In this document: positions 7,149-14,179 of the stretch, one piece after another
How the letters are laid out: each line of letters starts with the position of its first letter
Numbering within the stretch: position 1 is the stretch's first letter
Origin: DAOTVS01 sp034436375
Lineage (GTDB): Bacteria > Chloroflexota > Anaerolineae > SpSt-313
Direction: 5' to 3'
Assembly: GCA_034436375.1 (NCBI GenBank)
Contig: DAOTVS010000108.1
Location: 1 to 17,335, forward strand
Length of the DNA: 17,335 nucleotides
The notes under the pieces: model-generated
Databases searched by the model: none
Told to the model about the DNA's origin: nothing
The model's input: only the letters and a program-made list of their open reading frames with translations
Program-made: the position numbers and the translations under genes

Positions 7149-7992
7149 GCGGCTTGCGCGCACTGATAGCGATCAGGTCGCTCTGCGTCGCCTGCTCTGG
7201 CGCCGCCAGGGCCGGGTAGAGGGTGATATCGGTGTAACCATGCTGGGTGAGCAGGCGCCAATACTGCTCGTCGGTATAGGCCTGAAGAGTCGAGGCGTAG
7301 CGCGTTACCGCGGCTGTCTGGGCATCGACGATATAGTAGCGCGTCGTGGCGGTCGCAGCCGCCTCGTCCCAATAGCTCTCCTCCAGGTAGAGGTGAGGGC
7401 GATCGGAGAAAAGGCCGCGCTCCGCACTGTACCAGTGGGGCATCTGGTTGCCCATCTGCTGCACGGCGTCAAAGGTGTGCGGCTCCAAGAGCAGCAGCCC
7501 GCCGGGGGCAAGGGCCCGGCGGGCCTTGTTCAGGATCAGCGCCGCATCGGCCGGGCGAAAGACGTTGAACTCGCCGAAAATGAGCATCACCAGCCCCAGC
7601 CCCGCGCCATAGTCCGCGCTGCGAATATCCTCACACCGGTAGGCGCAGCGCAACCCTTCCTCCTGGGCCGTCTCAGTGGCATAGAGGATCGAGGCCGGAG
7701 AATAGTCGATGCCCACGCATTGGTGCCCGAGCTCCGCCAGGCGGCTGGTGTAGAGGCCGGGGCCGCAGCCGAGATCCAGCACACGCGTGGGGCGACCGCC
7801 CAAGAGGGCCCGGTGGATCCACTCTACGTGCTTCTCGATCACCACCAGACGGCGGCTGGCCGCGTCGTGTTCCTGCGAGAGATGCTCAGCCAGCATGCGC
7901 CAGCTGAATGCAGGATCGTGCCAGGGGATGTTTTCGCCTTCCGCCCAGGGCTCGGGCGGTCTGGCACGGCCGACAATGTCCATCAACTCCAT
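7141..7992 (-). CDS. Class I SAM-dependent methyltransferase
   Basis: This 283-residue protein has a Rossmann methyltransferase core: motif I VLDLGCGPGLYTSRL (residues 71-85), acidic motif II VGIDYSP, the adenine-contact region (CEDIRSADYG), motif IV-like LVMLIFGEFNVF, and LAPGGLLLLEPHTF. The N-terminal 60 residues (NIPWHDPAFSWRML) form a substrate-side cap common in small-molecule methyltransferases. The substrate cannot be deduced. I chose the ATG at 7990-7992 because GGAGG lies 10 bases upstream. An in-frame GTG at 7999-8001 is only one base from that same site, too close to be used. The gene follows coaD by 87 bp on the same strand and may be transcribed with it, with no obvious pathway link. 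Confidence 0.88.
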   Translation of the reverse strand: MELMDIVGRARPPEPWAEGENIPWHDPAFSWRMLAEHLSQEHDAASRRLVVIEKHVEWIHRALLGGRPTRVLDLGCGPGLYTSRLAELGHQCVGIDYSPASILYATETAQEEGLRCAYRCEDIRSADYGAGLGLVMLIFGEFNVFRPADAALILNKARRALAPGGLLLLEPHTFDAVQQMGNQMPHWYSAERGLFSDRPHLYLEESYWDEAAATATTRYYIVDAQTAAVTRYASTLQAYTDEQYWRLLTQHGYTDITLYPALAAPEQATQSDLIAISARKPQP

Positions 7993-8079
7993 GGCATCCA
8001 CACCTCCCTCTCCGCACTCCAGGATCGTCCTCGATCAAGACACTCAGGTTCCCCCTGTGGGGCCGTAAGCGCCGGCGGC

Positions 8080-8574
8080 TCAGGTACGGCGGAACTTGCT
8101 CACCAGGAAGCGAAAGGCCGGCTCGGGAACATATTTGGCGACGATATCCTCCCATCCCTCCGGCCCGATCAGCCCCTTGACCATGCTGGAGCTGACCTCG
8201 GCGATCTCACGCGGCGGCATGAGAAACACAGTGACAATCTCGGGTCGCAAATCACAGTTGATGTAACGCATCCCACGCTCATATTCGTAATCCGCCTCAC
8301 TGCGGATGCCGCGCAGGATGTATCCTGCGCCTTGAGCCGCTGCATAGTGCACCAGGAACTGCCTTTCGAAATGGTCGATCCGCACCTGCGGCAGGTGTCG
8401 GACCGACTCGCGCAACATGGCCATGCGGTCTTCCAGGGCCAGGGTCGGTCTCTTCTCGGGGTTGGTGCCGATAGCTACCACCAACTCGTCGAAGAGTCGG
8501 GCGCCTTGCTCGATCATCCAAAGATGGCCGTTGGTGATCGGGTCAAAGCTGCCCCCATAGACGGCTTTTGTCAT
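8080..8574 (-). CDS. coaD: Phosphopantetheine adenylyltransferase
   Basis: CoaD transfers AMP from ATP to 4'-phosphopantetheine, giving dephospho-CoA, the penultimate step of coenzyme A synthesis in the cytoplasm. The 164-residue length fits the family. Key motifs are GSFDPITNGH with T14-x-G16-H17 for ATP binding, NPEKRP, the substrate-contact RGIRSEADYEYE (R88-R91) and the C-terminal EVSSSMVKGL. The usual Y-P-G-S/T-F-D-P start is here YGGSFDP, so the proline is replaced by glycine as in the related NadD family. The rest of the sequence, especially RGIR and SSSMVK, is CoaD-like. The ATG at 8572-8574 is the only sensible start (family N-terminus MTKAVYGG), although the nearest GGAG is 13 bases away, rather far. 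Confidence 0.94.
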   Translation of the reverse strand: MTKAVYGGSFDPITNGHLWMIEQGARLFDELVVAIGTNPEKRPTLALEDRMAMLRESVRHLPQVRIDHFERQFLVHYAAAQGAGYILRGIRSEADYEYERGMRYINCDLRPEIVTVFLMPPREIAEVSSSMVKGLIGPEGWEDIVAKYVPEPAFRFLVSKFRRT

Positions 8575-8710
8575 TGCAGACTCTGTACTCCTATCAGGCT
8601 GCCAGGATGCCAATGCGGAACCCAGTTCCATCCGGGCTCAAGATCGGTCCCGCCGCGGCCCCATCCCTGACGCACCCCATTCCCCGGACAGCGACTCAGG
8701 GCTCTCCACT

Positions 8711-8789
8711 GGCAAAAACCCGGCAACCGGAAGCCTGGGGTAACGTGGCCACGTTACCCCAGGGCCTGACGGCTCGCCGGGTTCTTGCC
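8711..8789. repeat. Nested palindrome: perfect 30-bp core plus outer arms
   Basis: Positions 8734-8763 form a perfect 30-bp palindrome with no spacer (half site CCTGGGGTAACGTGG). Outside it, GGCAAAAACCCGGC (8711-8724) and GCCGGGTTCTTGCC (8776-8789) pair at 13 of 14 positions around nearly the same centre. The whole would fold into one long cruciform or RNA hairpin with an internal loop. It is about 140 bp upstream of coaD. Confidence 0.75.
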
Positions 8790-9029
8790 CATCACTCTCC
8801 CGTCAGGGAAATCGGTGTGACGGGTCACGCTTTGCGCATGACGTACATCGGTAGGTAATATGGGCACAGATCCCCTATGCCTGAACGCCAGCAACCTGTC
8901 ACCTCCAGGTCCTGTGGGCCGGCCCGGGCGGCCGATACGGATCGCCCCTGCTCACAGTGTAGCCGATTTCCGGACTGCGCGCAACCCGTCGAGGGTGCAG
9001 TTCGATGTTGGGCAACCTGCATTGTGACG

Positions 9030-9164
9030 GTCACGCTGAGCGGGCAAAGCCAACCGGCAATAGCACTCGGCCTGGCCAAGCAAAGCGTCCTCATCGCGCA
9101 GAGAGGACCCCTCGCTATGCAGAATTCGCCCCCGCGACAGGCTCGCAGATCCGCTCGGGGTGAC
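9030..9164. repeat. Imperfect inverted repeat bounding about 135 bp
   Basis: GTCACGCTGAGCGG (9030-9043) and CCGCTCGGGGTGAC (9151-9164) are complementary at 12 of 14 positions. The interior carries another stem (GTCCTC/GAGGAC near 9087-9108). It resembles a short non-coding repeat element, but there is no protein and no target duplication that I can see. Confidence 0.35.
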
Positions 9165-9214
9165 AACCGGGCGCGACCCGTCCCCACACTGAGTTGCACC
9201 CATCAGTATCAGGT

Positions 9215-9478
9215 CTAGTCGACTGGCATGCCCCGCTCATAGCCCGGCGCATTCAGAATGCGAGCCAACTCACCCTGATCCAGCCAGACGAGCCGGCAGC
9301 GCTCGCCGGTGTCGATCACGATCTGCCCGGGCCCATAGTAGGGGTGTGCATCCATTTCGGCACCGCACCGGGGGCAGCCGAGCCGGCGCTGGAGTTGCTG
9401 CGGGTCCAGCGGGCGCGGCTTGGGCCGGGGGCCGGGCTTGGGCACGGGAAGGTAGGTGACGACCATGCCGGAGTGCAT
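9215..9478 (-). CDS. Small zinc-ribbon protein (TFIIB-type-like)
   Basis: This is an 87-residue protein with a proline-rich basic N-terminus (PVPKPGPRPKPRPLDP) and a zinc-ribbon-like half. The first knuckle is intact (CPRCGAEM). The second, usually C-x-x-C, reads TGERC, so only three of the four cysteines remain. The C-terminal RLVWLDQGELARILNAPG resembles the W-L-D/E-x-G-E-L tail of the TFIIB-like zinc ribbon family. The ATG at 9476-9478 overlaps the TGA stop of the serine hydrolase (TGATG), so translation is probably coupled, and no independent ribosome site is seen. An in-frame TTG just upstream is less likely. It may be an accessory or metal-binding partner of the upstream enzymes (inference). 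Confidence 0.7.
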   Translation of the reverse strand: MHSGMVVTYLPVPKPGPRPKPRPLDPQQLQRRLGCPRCGAEMDAHPYYGPGQIVIDTGERCRLVWLDQGELARILNAPGYERGMPVD

Positions 9479-10689
9479 CAATCGTCTATCGCCTGTTGCG
9501 CGAGCACGCGGAACTGCTCATGGAACGGATAGCTGACCTCGGGCGTGGGCACGAACTGGGTCATAAAGAGCTCGATCATCTGCTCCTTGGGGTCCGCCCG
9601 GTAGTGGGTGCTGGCCATGCCCGACCAGCCATACTCACCGACGGAGCCCAGGAAGGCCGCCCCGCCCAGGCTCATGCGCACGCATACGCCCAGACCAAAG
9701 CCCATGCCCGGGTCGCCAAAGGTCGGCAGCACCGCATCAGGCAGGTGATTGGTGGTCATCAGCTCGACGGTCTTGCGGCTCACCAGGCGCTCGCCTCTAA
9801 AGATACCCTTGTCGAGCAGGAGCTGGGCAAAGCGCCAATAGTCCTGCGCCGTGGAGACGAGCCCACCGCCGCCCGAAAGGAAGCGCTTCGGTTTGGCATA
9901 CTCGCCGCCGGGCGGGTCCAGCAGCTTGAGGCCCCCCTGCTCGCCGGGCCCGTACATGGCGGCAAAGCGGCTCACCTTCTCGGGGGGCACCCAAAAGCCC
10001 GTGTCTACCATGCCCAGGGGGCCAAAGATGCGCTCCTGCAGGAAAGCGTCAAAGCTCCGGCCCGAGAAGATCTCTACCAGCCGCCCCAGCACGTCCACCG
10101 AAAAGCCGTATTGCCAGCGGGTGCCGGGCTGCCAGCAGAGGGGGAACCCGGCCAACCACTCGACAAACTGCTCGAGGGTGGGCTCGGGCATGGACTTGCT
10201 TTCCAACTCCTCGCTCCGCGCCATCAGGCGCTCCACCGGCAGGGCCTCGGGGCTGGGGTTGGGGTAGCTCAGGCCCGAGGTGTGGCGTAGCAGGTCCAGG
10301 ATGGTCATGGGCCGCGCCTGCGGCTCCGTCTCCAGCCCTTTGTCCGTCTCACGCACAAAGACGGGCGTGTCTTTGAAGGCGGGGATGTATTGCGCCACCG
10401 GGTCGGTGAGCAGGAAGCGGCCCTCTTCGTAGAGCATGAGCACGGCCAGGCTGGTGATCGGCTTGCTCATGGAGTAGATGCGGAAGATCGTGTCCTCCGT
10501 CATGGGCTGGTGCGCCTCGCGGTCGCGCTCGCCGTAGCACTGCACGTGAGCGATGCCGCCGCGCCGGGCGACCAGGGTGAGGAGGCCCGCCACCTTGCCC
10601 TCATCGACATAACGGTGCAGGGCCGGGGCCAGACGCTCCAGGCGGGCCGGGGAAAGGCCAACACGCTCAGGGCTGACGGTGCTTTCCAT
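9478..10689 (-). CDS. Serine hydrolase, class C beta-lactamase / EstB-like
   Basis: This 403-residue protein belongs to the beta-lactamase family that also includes esterases and D-aminopeptidases. The nucleophile motif is S73-M-S-K76. The second motif, normally Y-x-N, is Y194-G-F in WQYGFSVDVLG, and the third (K-T-G-like) is W355-S-G357 in YGWSGM. These variants are typical of the esterase/transesterase branch (EstB, LovD) rather than of true beta-lactamases. No signal peptide is visible, so it is likely cytoplasmic, again favouring a metabolic esterase. The ATG at 10687-10689 has the strong site AGGAGGT five bases upstream, and only 9 bp separate it from the stop of the Eis-like gene. It overlaps the next gene. 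The natural substrate is unknown. Confidence 0.9.
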   Translation of the reverse strand: MESTVSPERVGLSPARLERLAPALHRYVDEGKVAGLLTLVARRGGIAHVQCYGERDREAHQPMTEDTIFRIYSMSKPITSLAVLMLYEEGRFLLTDPVAQYIPAFKDTPVFVRETDKGLETEPQARPMTILDLLRHTSGLSYPNPSPEALPVERLMARSEELESKSMPEPTLEQFVEWLAGFPLCWQPGTRWQYGFSVDVLGRLVEIFSGRSFDAFLQERIFGPLGMVDTGFWVPPEKVSRFAAMYGPGEQGGLKLLDPPGGEYAKPKRFLSGGGGLVSTAQDYWRFAQLLLDKGIFRGERLVSRKTVELMTTNHLPDAVLPTFGDPGMGFGLGVCVRMSLGGAAFLGSVGEYGWSGMASTHYRADPKEQMIELFMTQFVPTPEVSYPFHEQFRVLAQQAIDD

Positions 10690-10698
10690 GGAAACCTC

Positions 10699-11934
10699 CT
10701 AAAAGTCCCAGTAGGGGAGCGGCCGGGGCAGGCTCAACACTGTGTCGAGGGCTTCCAGCAGCTCGGGCGGACCGCTCAGTTCATCGGTAAAGGTCAGGCC
10801 GCGCACGGATTGTACGCCGATCCACAGGCGGGTGAACGCATTGACCGTGGCAGTGAGCGTAGGCAGCGCCGCATCGTGGCCTGGCTCGGCGCCCGAAGAG
10901 GGGCCGAGGGTCACCACATAGTCGCCCGCTGCGCCGCGCCAGGATGAGCCGGCCTCCAGGTAGCGCTCGATAGGGTCGCTCAGGCGCAGGTTAAAGCGCA
11001 CAGTGCCCGCGGGCAGGTGAGTGCGCTCCAGGCAGGCAGCCAGGTCCAGGATGCGCATCTGCCACCAGGCCTGGGCCTGTGTGCCCGCCTCATAGGGCGA
11101 GTGCTGGGTGATCTGCCGCTGCTTGAAGGGCCAGGCGAGCAGGTCTTGCAGCTGCACATCGGGAGGCTCGACCATCTGCACCAGGCGCACCTGGTCGCCC
11201 AGGCCCTTGATGACCGACATCAGCTCCAAAAACTGTTCGCGCGTACGGTAGACGATCCAGCGCACATGGTAAGGGCCGTTTTCCATGCGCGTAGCGCCGC
11301 ACCAGATATAGTGTGTAAGCTCACCCCCGGGGCCGTCGAAATAGCCCAGGCCAAAGGGGTTAAGAGTCCAGATCATCTCCGACTGCTGCTGCTCAGGCGC
11401 CAGCACACTGATGGCGCCGTGCCGCCGCAGCCTCTGCAGGCGGGCGGCGTGCATGGCGGGGCCATCGGCCAGGGTCAGGCGGCGCGGCGGACGGTGCCGG
11501 CAAGGCACGAGGAGTTGCGCCGGGTCGAAAGCGACTCTGTGATCATAGCTGCCGGTGCCGAAACCCAGCTGGTTGTAGAACCCCTGCTCGAAGGCGCCCA
11601 GAGCTGCCGCCGGCATGCCCTCGGCGGCGGCTTGCGCCAGCGAGAGCGCCAGCAGGCGCGAGGCCAGGCCCTGCTTGCGGGCCACATGGCCGGTGAGCAC
11701 ATCGCCCACTATGCAGAGGGGCAGGTCCTCCTCCAGGTAGCGGAAAACGCCGGGTGCCGTCAGCACCGCGCATTCGGCGCGGCCTGCCAGCTCGGCCACC
11801 AGCGAGTGGTAGGCCCCCAGGATAAGGTCGACGCCCTCCTGGTGCTCCTTGCTGCCATTGGACCAACCGGCTTCGTAGAAGATCTGCTGTAGCGCCTCGC
11901 GGTCGCGGGCACTGTCGTAAGGCCGGAACGTCAT
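10699..11934 (-). CDS. Eis-like GNAT N-acetyltransferase
   Basis: This 411-residue protein has the three-part layout of the Eis family. An N-terminal GNAT domain carries CoA motif VARKQGLASRLL (about 84-95) and VGDVLTGHV. A second GNAT-like region follows (about 150-290), then a sterol-carrier-like C-terminal domain (about 305-405, FNLRLSDPIERY). FYNQLGFG (119-126) matches the segment holding the catalytic tyrosine of mycobacterial Eis, making Y120 the likely general acid. The protein ends in Phe, as Eis does, whose terminal carboxylate acts as base. Relatives acetylate amines, including aminoglycosides, at several positions. The ATG at 11932-11934 has AAGGA 8 bases upstream. It is first of a three-gene unit with the serine hydrolase and the zinc-ribbon protein. 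The substrate is not deducible. Confidence 0.88.
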   Translation of the reverse strand: MTFRPYDSARDREALQQIFYEAGWSNGSKEHQEGVDLILGAYHSLVAELAGRAECAVLTAPGVFRYLEEDLPLCIVGDVLTGHVARKQGLASRLLALSLAQAAAEGMPAAALGAFEQGFYNQLGFGTGSYDHRVAFDPAQLLVPCRHRPPRRLTLADGPAMHAARLQRLRRHGAISVLAPEQQQSEMIWTLNPFGLGYFDGPGGELTHYIWCGATRMENGPYHVRWIVYRTREQFLELMSVIKGLGDQVRLVQMVEPPDVQLQDLLAWPFKQRQITQHSPYEAGTQAQAWWQMRILDLAACLERTHLPAGTVRFNLRLSDPIERYLEAGSSWRGAAGDYVVTLGPSSGAEPGHDAALPTLTATVNAFTRLWIGVQSVRGLTFTDELSGPPELLEALDTVLSLPRPLPYWDF

Positions 11935-11958
11935 GCAATGTCCTTTCTTTATGCCGGG

Positions 11959-11986
11959 TTACGCGCGCAGCATAAGCATCACCTCC
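11959..11986 (-). promoter_or_regulatory. Possible 4-codon leader ORF upstream of the Eis-like gene
   Basis: On the minus strand a GGAGG (11982-11986) is followed 8 bases later by ATG CTG CGC GCG TAA (11973 to 11959), a complete mini-frame ending 24 bp before the Eis-like start. An alternative ATG lies at 11979. A ribosome parked here could influence the next gene, but the match may be chance. Confidence 0.25.
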
Positions 11987-12070
11987 CCACCGGGATCAAG
12001 GCCGGCCGGCGGCGGAGCAAATCAGCCGGCGTAGGCCCGGTCGGCGGCGGGCGATGTCATGAGCGCTGAC

Positions 12071-12098
12071 CGGATTGCCCGGAATGTCCGGGTATCCG
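12071..12098 (-). terminator. Stem-loop downstream of the GNAT gene at 12115
   Basis: The inner stem CCCGGA (12078-12083)/TCCGGG (12087-12092) and outer stem CGGAT (12071-12075)/ATCCG (12094-12098) form a two-part hairpin 17 bp after the stop codon. No T-run follows, so it is terminator-like only. Confidence 0.45.
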
Positions 12099-12114
12099 CT
12101 AACCCAGAATGGCT

Positions 12115-12906
12115 CTAGAGCGCCTGTTCAGCGCTGAGCGGGGCCACGAGTACCTGCAGCTCGGACATGCCGCTCAGGGTATAGCCCAGCTTCTTGGCCA
12201 GGCGCAGGGAGATCGGATTGCGGGTGCTCCAATGCGGGTCGAGGCCGCGCTCCAGGCAGTGGGCCAGCAGCGCCGCGCTGACGGCGGTAGCCAGCCCGCG
12301 ATGCTGAAAGTCGGGGTGGGTGTTGATCTGCACCTCGATGCCACGGCTGCAGACGGCGCCAGACGAGGCCGCGCAGACGATGCGCTCGCCGCTGAGTGCG
12401 CAAAAGCCGATGCCGCACGCCATAAAGTACTCCGGCGAGCCGAAAAAGTGTACGTGGTCTTCTGTCTGCAGGTCAGCCTCCACCCGCCGCGCCTGCTCGA
12501 GCCCCATGCGCTCGACGCGAAAGCCCGCGGGCACGGCGGCAGCCAGTCGGCGCAGGTGCGCCGGGTCCAGGGCGCGCCCATCGAGGTCATAGACTGCGAG
12601 CGTGATCAACCGCGGCCCATGTACCCGGGTGAGCAGGTTCCGCCAGGCGGGCGGCCCAGCCGGTAGGGCGCTATCGGCCGGCAGGCGGGCCACCAGCGCC
12701 GGCGCCAGGGGGTGCCGGGGATCACCGCCAAAAAAGTGCACACCGGCGAATTCGAGTTCGGCCACCTGTGGCCGGGCGGCAGAGTCGGCCCACCCCTGGC
12801 CCAGGGCGCCTTCCAGGATAGAGTCCATGATGTAGCTGGGCGGGTGAGCAGCGAAAAGGGGGGCGAGCGCCTGACGCTGCTCTGGCGCGATGACAATGGC
12901 AGTCAA
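12115..12906 (-). CDS. GNAT acetyltransferase (GNAT_acetyltran type), TTG start
   Basis: This 263-residue protein has a poorly conserved N-terminal half and a C-terminal GNAT fold: SSGAVCSRGIEVQINTHPDF, the acetyl-CoA loop QHRGLATAVSAALLAHC (201-217), then DPHWSTRNPISLRLAKKLGY. This order (EVQINTHPDFQHRGLAT) is typical of the PF12746-like GNAT group related to zwittermicin-resistance acetyltransferases. The substrate is unknown. The start is TTG at 12904-12906: GGAGG lies 6 bases upstream, there is no ATG nearby, and the next in-frame ATG would delete 26 residues. A near-consensus promoter at 12942-12970 supports a separate transcript. The Eis-like gene lies 180 bp downstream on the same strand. 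Confidence 0.85.
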   Translation of the reverse strand: MTAIVIAPEQRQALAPLFAAHPPSYIMDSILEGALGQGWADSAARPQVAELEFAGVHFFGGDPRHPLAPALVARLPADSALPAGPPAWRNLLTRVHGPRLITLAVYDLDGRALDPAHLRRLAAAVPAGFRVERMGLEQARRVEADLQTEDHVHFFGSPEYFMACGIGFCALSGERIVCAASSGAVCSRGIEVQINTHPDFQHRGLATAVSAALLAHCLERGLDPHWSTRNPISLRLAKKLGYTLSGMSELQVLVAPLSAEQAL

Positions 12907-12941
12907 ACTCTTCCTCCGATGTGGATGAGGCGCGCTTGCTG

Positions 12942-12970
12942 ATTGTACACCATGTTGGCAAGGGCTGCAA
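12942..12970 (-). promoter_or_regulatory. Sigma-70-like promoter of the TTG-start GNAT gene
   Basis: On the minus strand TTGCAG (12965-12970), exactly 17 bases, then TACAAT (12942-12947). The predicted transcript start leaves a leader of about 30 bases before the TTG codon. Confidence 0.55.
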
Positions 12971-13003
12971 TTTGAAGGGCTGCCTGACGCCTGTGGATAA
13001 AGA

Positions 13004-13047
13004 CGATGCCCGTTATGCTGCGCTGCACTGCGACATAACGGGCATCG
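13004..13047 (-). terminator. 14-bp perfect stem-loop, likely terminator of the PlsC-NIPSNAP unit
   Basis: CGATGCCCGTTATG (13004-13017) and CATAACGGGCATCG (13034-13047) pair perfectly around a 16-base loop. On the minus strand the stem is followed by TCTTTAT, a modest U-run. It lies 74 bp after the NIPSNAP stop, behind a smaller hairpin (13083-13117), and just upstream of the next promoter. Confidence 0.65.
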
Positions 13048-13082
13048 CCATCTACTCTACATGCCTCGAGCTTTATGATCGG

Positions 13083-13117
13083 ATGGTTGCGAAGCCCAAG
13101 GGCAAGAGGCCAACCAT
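13083..13117 (-). terminator. Secondary stem-loop just after the NIPSNAP stop
   Basis: ATGGTTG (13083-13089) pairs with CAACCAT (13111-13117), with an inner GCCC-AA-GGGC stem (13094-13103). It begins 4 bp after the stop codon and may act with the stronger hairpin further downstream. No T-run follows. Confidence 0.4.
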
Positions 13118-13120
13118 GGT

Positions 13121-13441
13121 CTAGTGCATGACCGACTTGGGCGTTGGCTCGAGGCGGGTGATCACCATCCGCTCACGGTCGAGCATCTCATCGGCCAGGG
13201 GCGCGATCTCGTTGCGCCAATAATCCGTCTCATAGACGGCCTTGTACAGGCGCACCCGCTCTTCCTCGCTCTCAAAGCGGCGGATCCAGACATAAAGGTC
13301 AGGCTCTTCGGGCGCCACAAAACTGCCCATGACCACCATTCCCTTGGAGATCTGGAAGGGGATGATCTTTTCCTCCATCAACTGGGCCCAGCGCTCCCGC
13401 TGCCCATTCTTGACCCGGTACTGCCGCAGCTCGAAGAACAT
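13121..13441 (-). CDS. NIPSNAP family protein
   Basis: This 106-residue protein covers a single NIPSNAP domain, a ferredoxin-like dimeric alpha/beta barrel: FFELRQYRVKNGQRERW at the start, then the central VVMGSFVAPEEPDLYVWIRRFES and YKAVYETDYWRNEIAP. In bacteria these small proteins are mostly uncharacterised. The ATG at 13439-13441 has a perfect AAAGGAGG 5 bases upstream. The TAA stop of the preceding acyltransferase runs into this ribosome site (11-bp gap), so the pair is surely co-transcribed and probably translationally linked. A role together with the acyltransferase is possible but cannot be read from the sequence. Confidence 0.88.
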   Translation of the reverse strand: MFFELRQYRVKNGQRERWAQLMEEKIIPFQISKGMVVMGSFVAPEEPDLYVWIRRFESEEERVRLYKAVYETDYWRNEIAPLADEMLDRERMVITRLEPTPKSVMH

Positions 13442-13452
13442 GATATCCTCCT

Positions 13453-14160
13453 TTAGTAGTTCCGGCCAAGCAGGTTACTGGCCGATCCGGGTGGAAAGCG
13501 CAGATACGTCTCGGTGGCAGCGCTCAAGTCGCTGTAACAGCCCCGGTAGGCCGGCGGCAGGAGTGCAGCCATTTGGTACATGATCTCGGTGGTCATCTGC
13601 TGGCGCACCTGGCGCGTCACCTGCGCCCCGCCGGCATCCACATGGAAGGGCCGGCCTACCACCACATGGAAATCGGTGCGGCGTAGGCGCTTCAGGTTGG
13701 CCGGCAGGCGCTCCCCACCGTAATGGACGATGGGCAGGAGCGGCGCACGGCTGTGCAGAGCCAGCAGCACCATGCCCGGCTGGCCCTTTTGCATCCGCCC
13801 ATGCCAGCTGCGCGTCCCTTCTGGGAAGACGGCGAGCAGGCCTCCTTCCTGCAGCAGCGCCAGGGCCTGGTGCAGGGCGCCCATATCGGCCTCGCCCCGG
13901 CGCAAGGGGATAGATTCCCAGGCATTCATCAGGCCGCCCATGAAAGGGTTGCGCCAGGCCTCGACCTTGGTCAGGCCGATGATCCGGCGTGGGTACAGGT
14001 GCGTCATGAGCAGGGGCACATCCAGCCAGGTAATGTGGTTGCCCAACAGGATGCATGGCCCCTGCAGGGGCACGCGGGCCAGCTCTGCATGATCGATGTG
14101 GCAAGCCAGACCCGTCAGCCCACGAATGGGAATGTTGACCAGCCGCCGTGCAAGCTTCAT
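13453..14160 (-). CDS. PlsC-type 1-acylglycerol-3-phosphate acyltransferase
   Basis: This 235-residue member of the PlsC/LPLAT family normally acylates lysophosphatidic acid at the sn-2 position to give phosphatidic acid at the inner membrane. The catalytic H-x4-D motif is N-H42-ITWL-D47, the second block reads NAWESIPLRRGEA (79-91), the third is VFPEGTRSW (111-119), and the fourth is a proline segment LLPIVHYGG. Length and motif spacing are standard. The specific acyl acceptor is uncertain, since family members also acylate lipid A, ornithine lipids or haemolysin-type substrates. The ATG at 14158-14160 has GGAGG 10 bases upstream, and a good promoter (14197-14225) sits just beyond. First of a two-gene unit with the NIPSNAP gene. 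Confidence 0.9.
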   Translation of the reverse strand: MKLARRLVNIPIRGLTGLACHIDHAELARVPLQGPCILLGNHITWLDVPLLMTHLYPRRIIGLTKVEAWRNPFMGGLMNAWESIPLRRGEADMGALHQALALLQEGGLLAVFPEGTRSWHGRMQKGQPGMVLLALHSRAPLLPIVHYGGERLPANLKRLRRTDFHVVVGRPFHVDAGGAQVTRQVRQQMTTEIMYQMAALLPPAYRGCYSDLSAATETYLRFPPGSASNLLGRNY

Positions 14161-14179
14161 CAGGCAGTGGCCTCCGCTT

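Larger units (their letters stand above)
8575..9214. other. Gene-free stretch (640 bp) with palindromes
   Basis: No frame here has both a ribosome site and a recognisable protein; the open frames on either strand are arginine- and serine-rich composition artefacts. The region contains the nested palindrome at 8711-8789 and an imperfect inverted repeat at 9030-9164. Two similar GTGAC-G-GTCAC dyads lie near 8817 and 9024. It may hold a small RNA or the remains of a non-autonomous element, but neither can be shown from the sequence. Confidence 0.55.

Noticed and set aside
8575..8631. Upstream start for CoaD
   Set aside because: It would add 19 residues before the conserved MTKAVYGGSFDP, which normally begins the protein.
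5948..8670. Plus-strand open frames of 368 and 540 codons
   Set aside because: They mirror the DUF4013, methyltransferase and CoaD genes on the other strand and translate to charged, low-complexity sequence without motifs.
8877..9218. Open frames of about 110-125 codons on both strands in the coaD upstream gap
   Set aside because: Their composition is arginine-, serine- and cysteine-rich without motifs, and no ribosome site precedes them.
12921..13124. 67-codon plus-strand frame starting with GTG
   Set aside because: No ribosome site. It runs through a promoter and two hairpins that belong to minus-strand units, and the protein resembles nothing I know.
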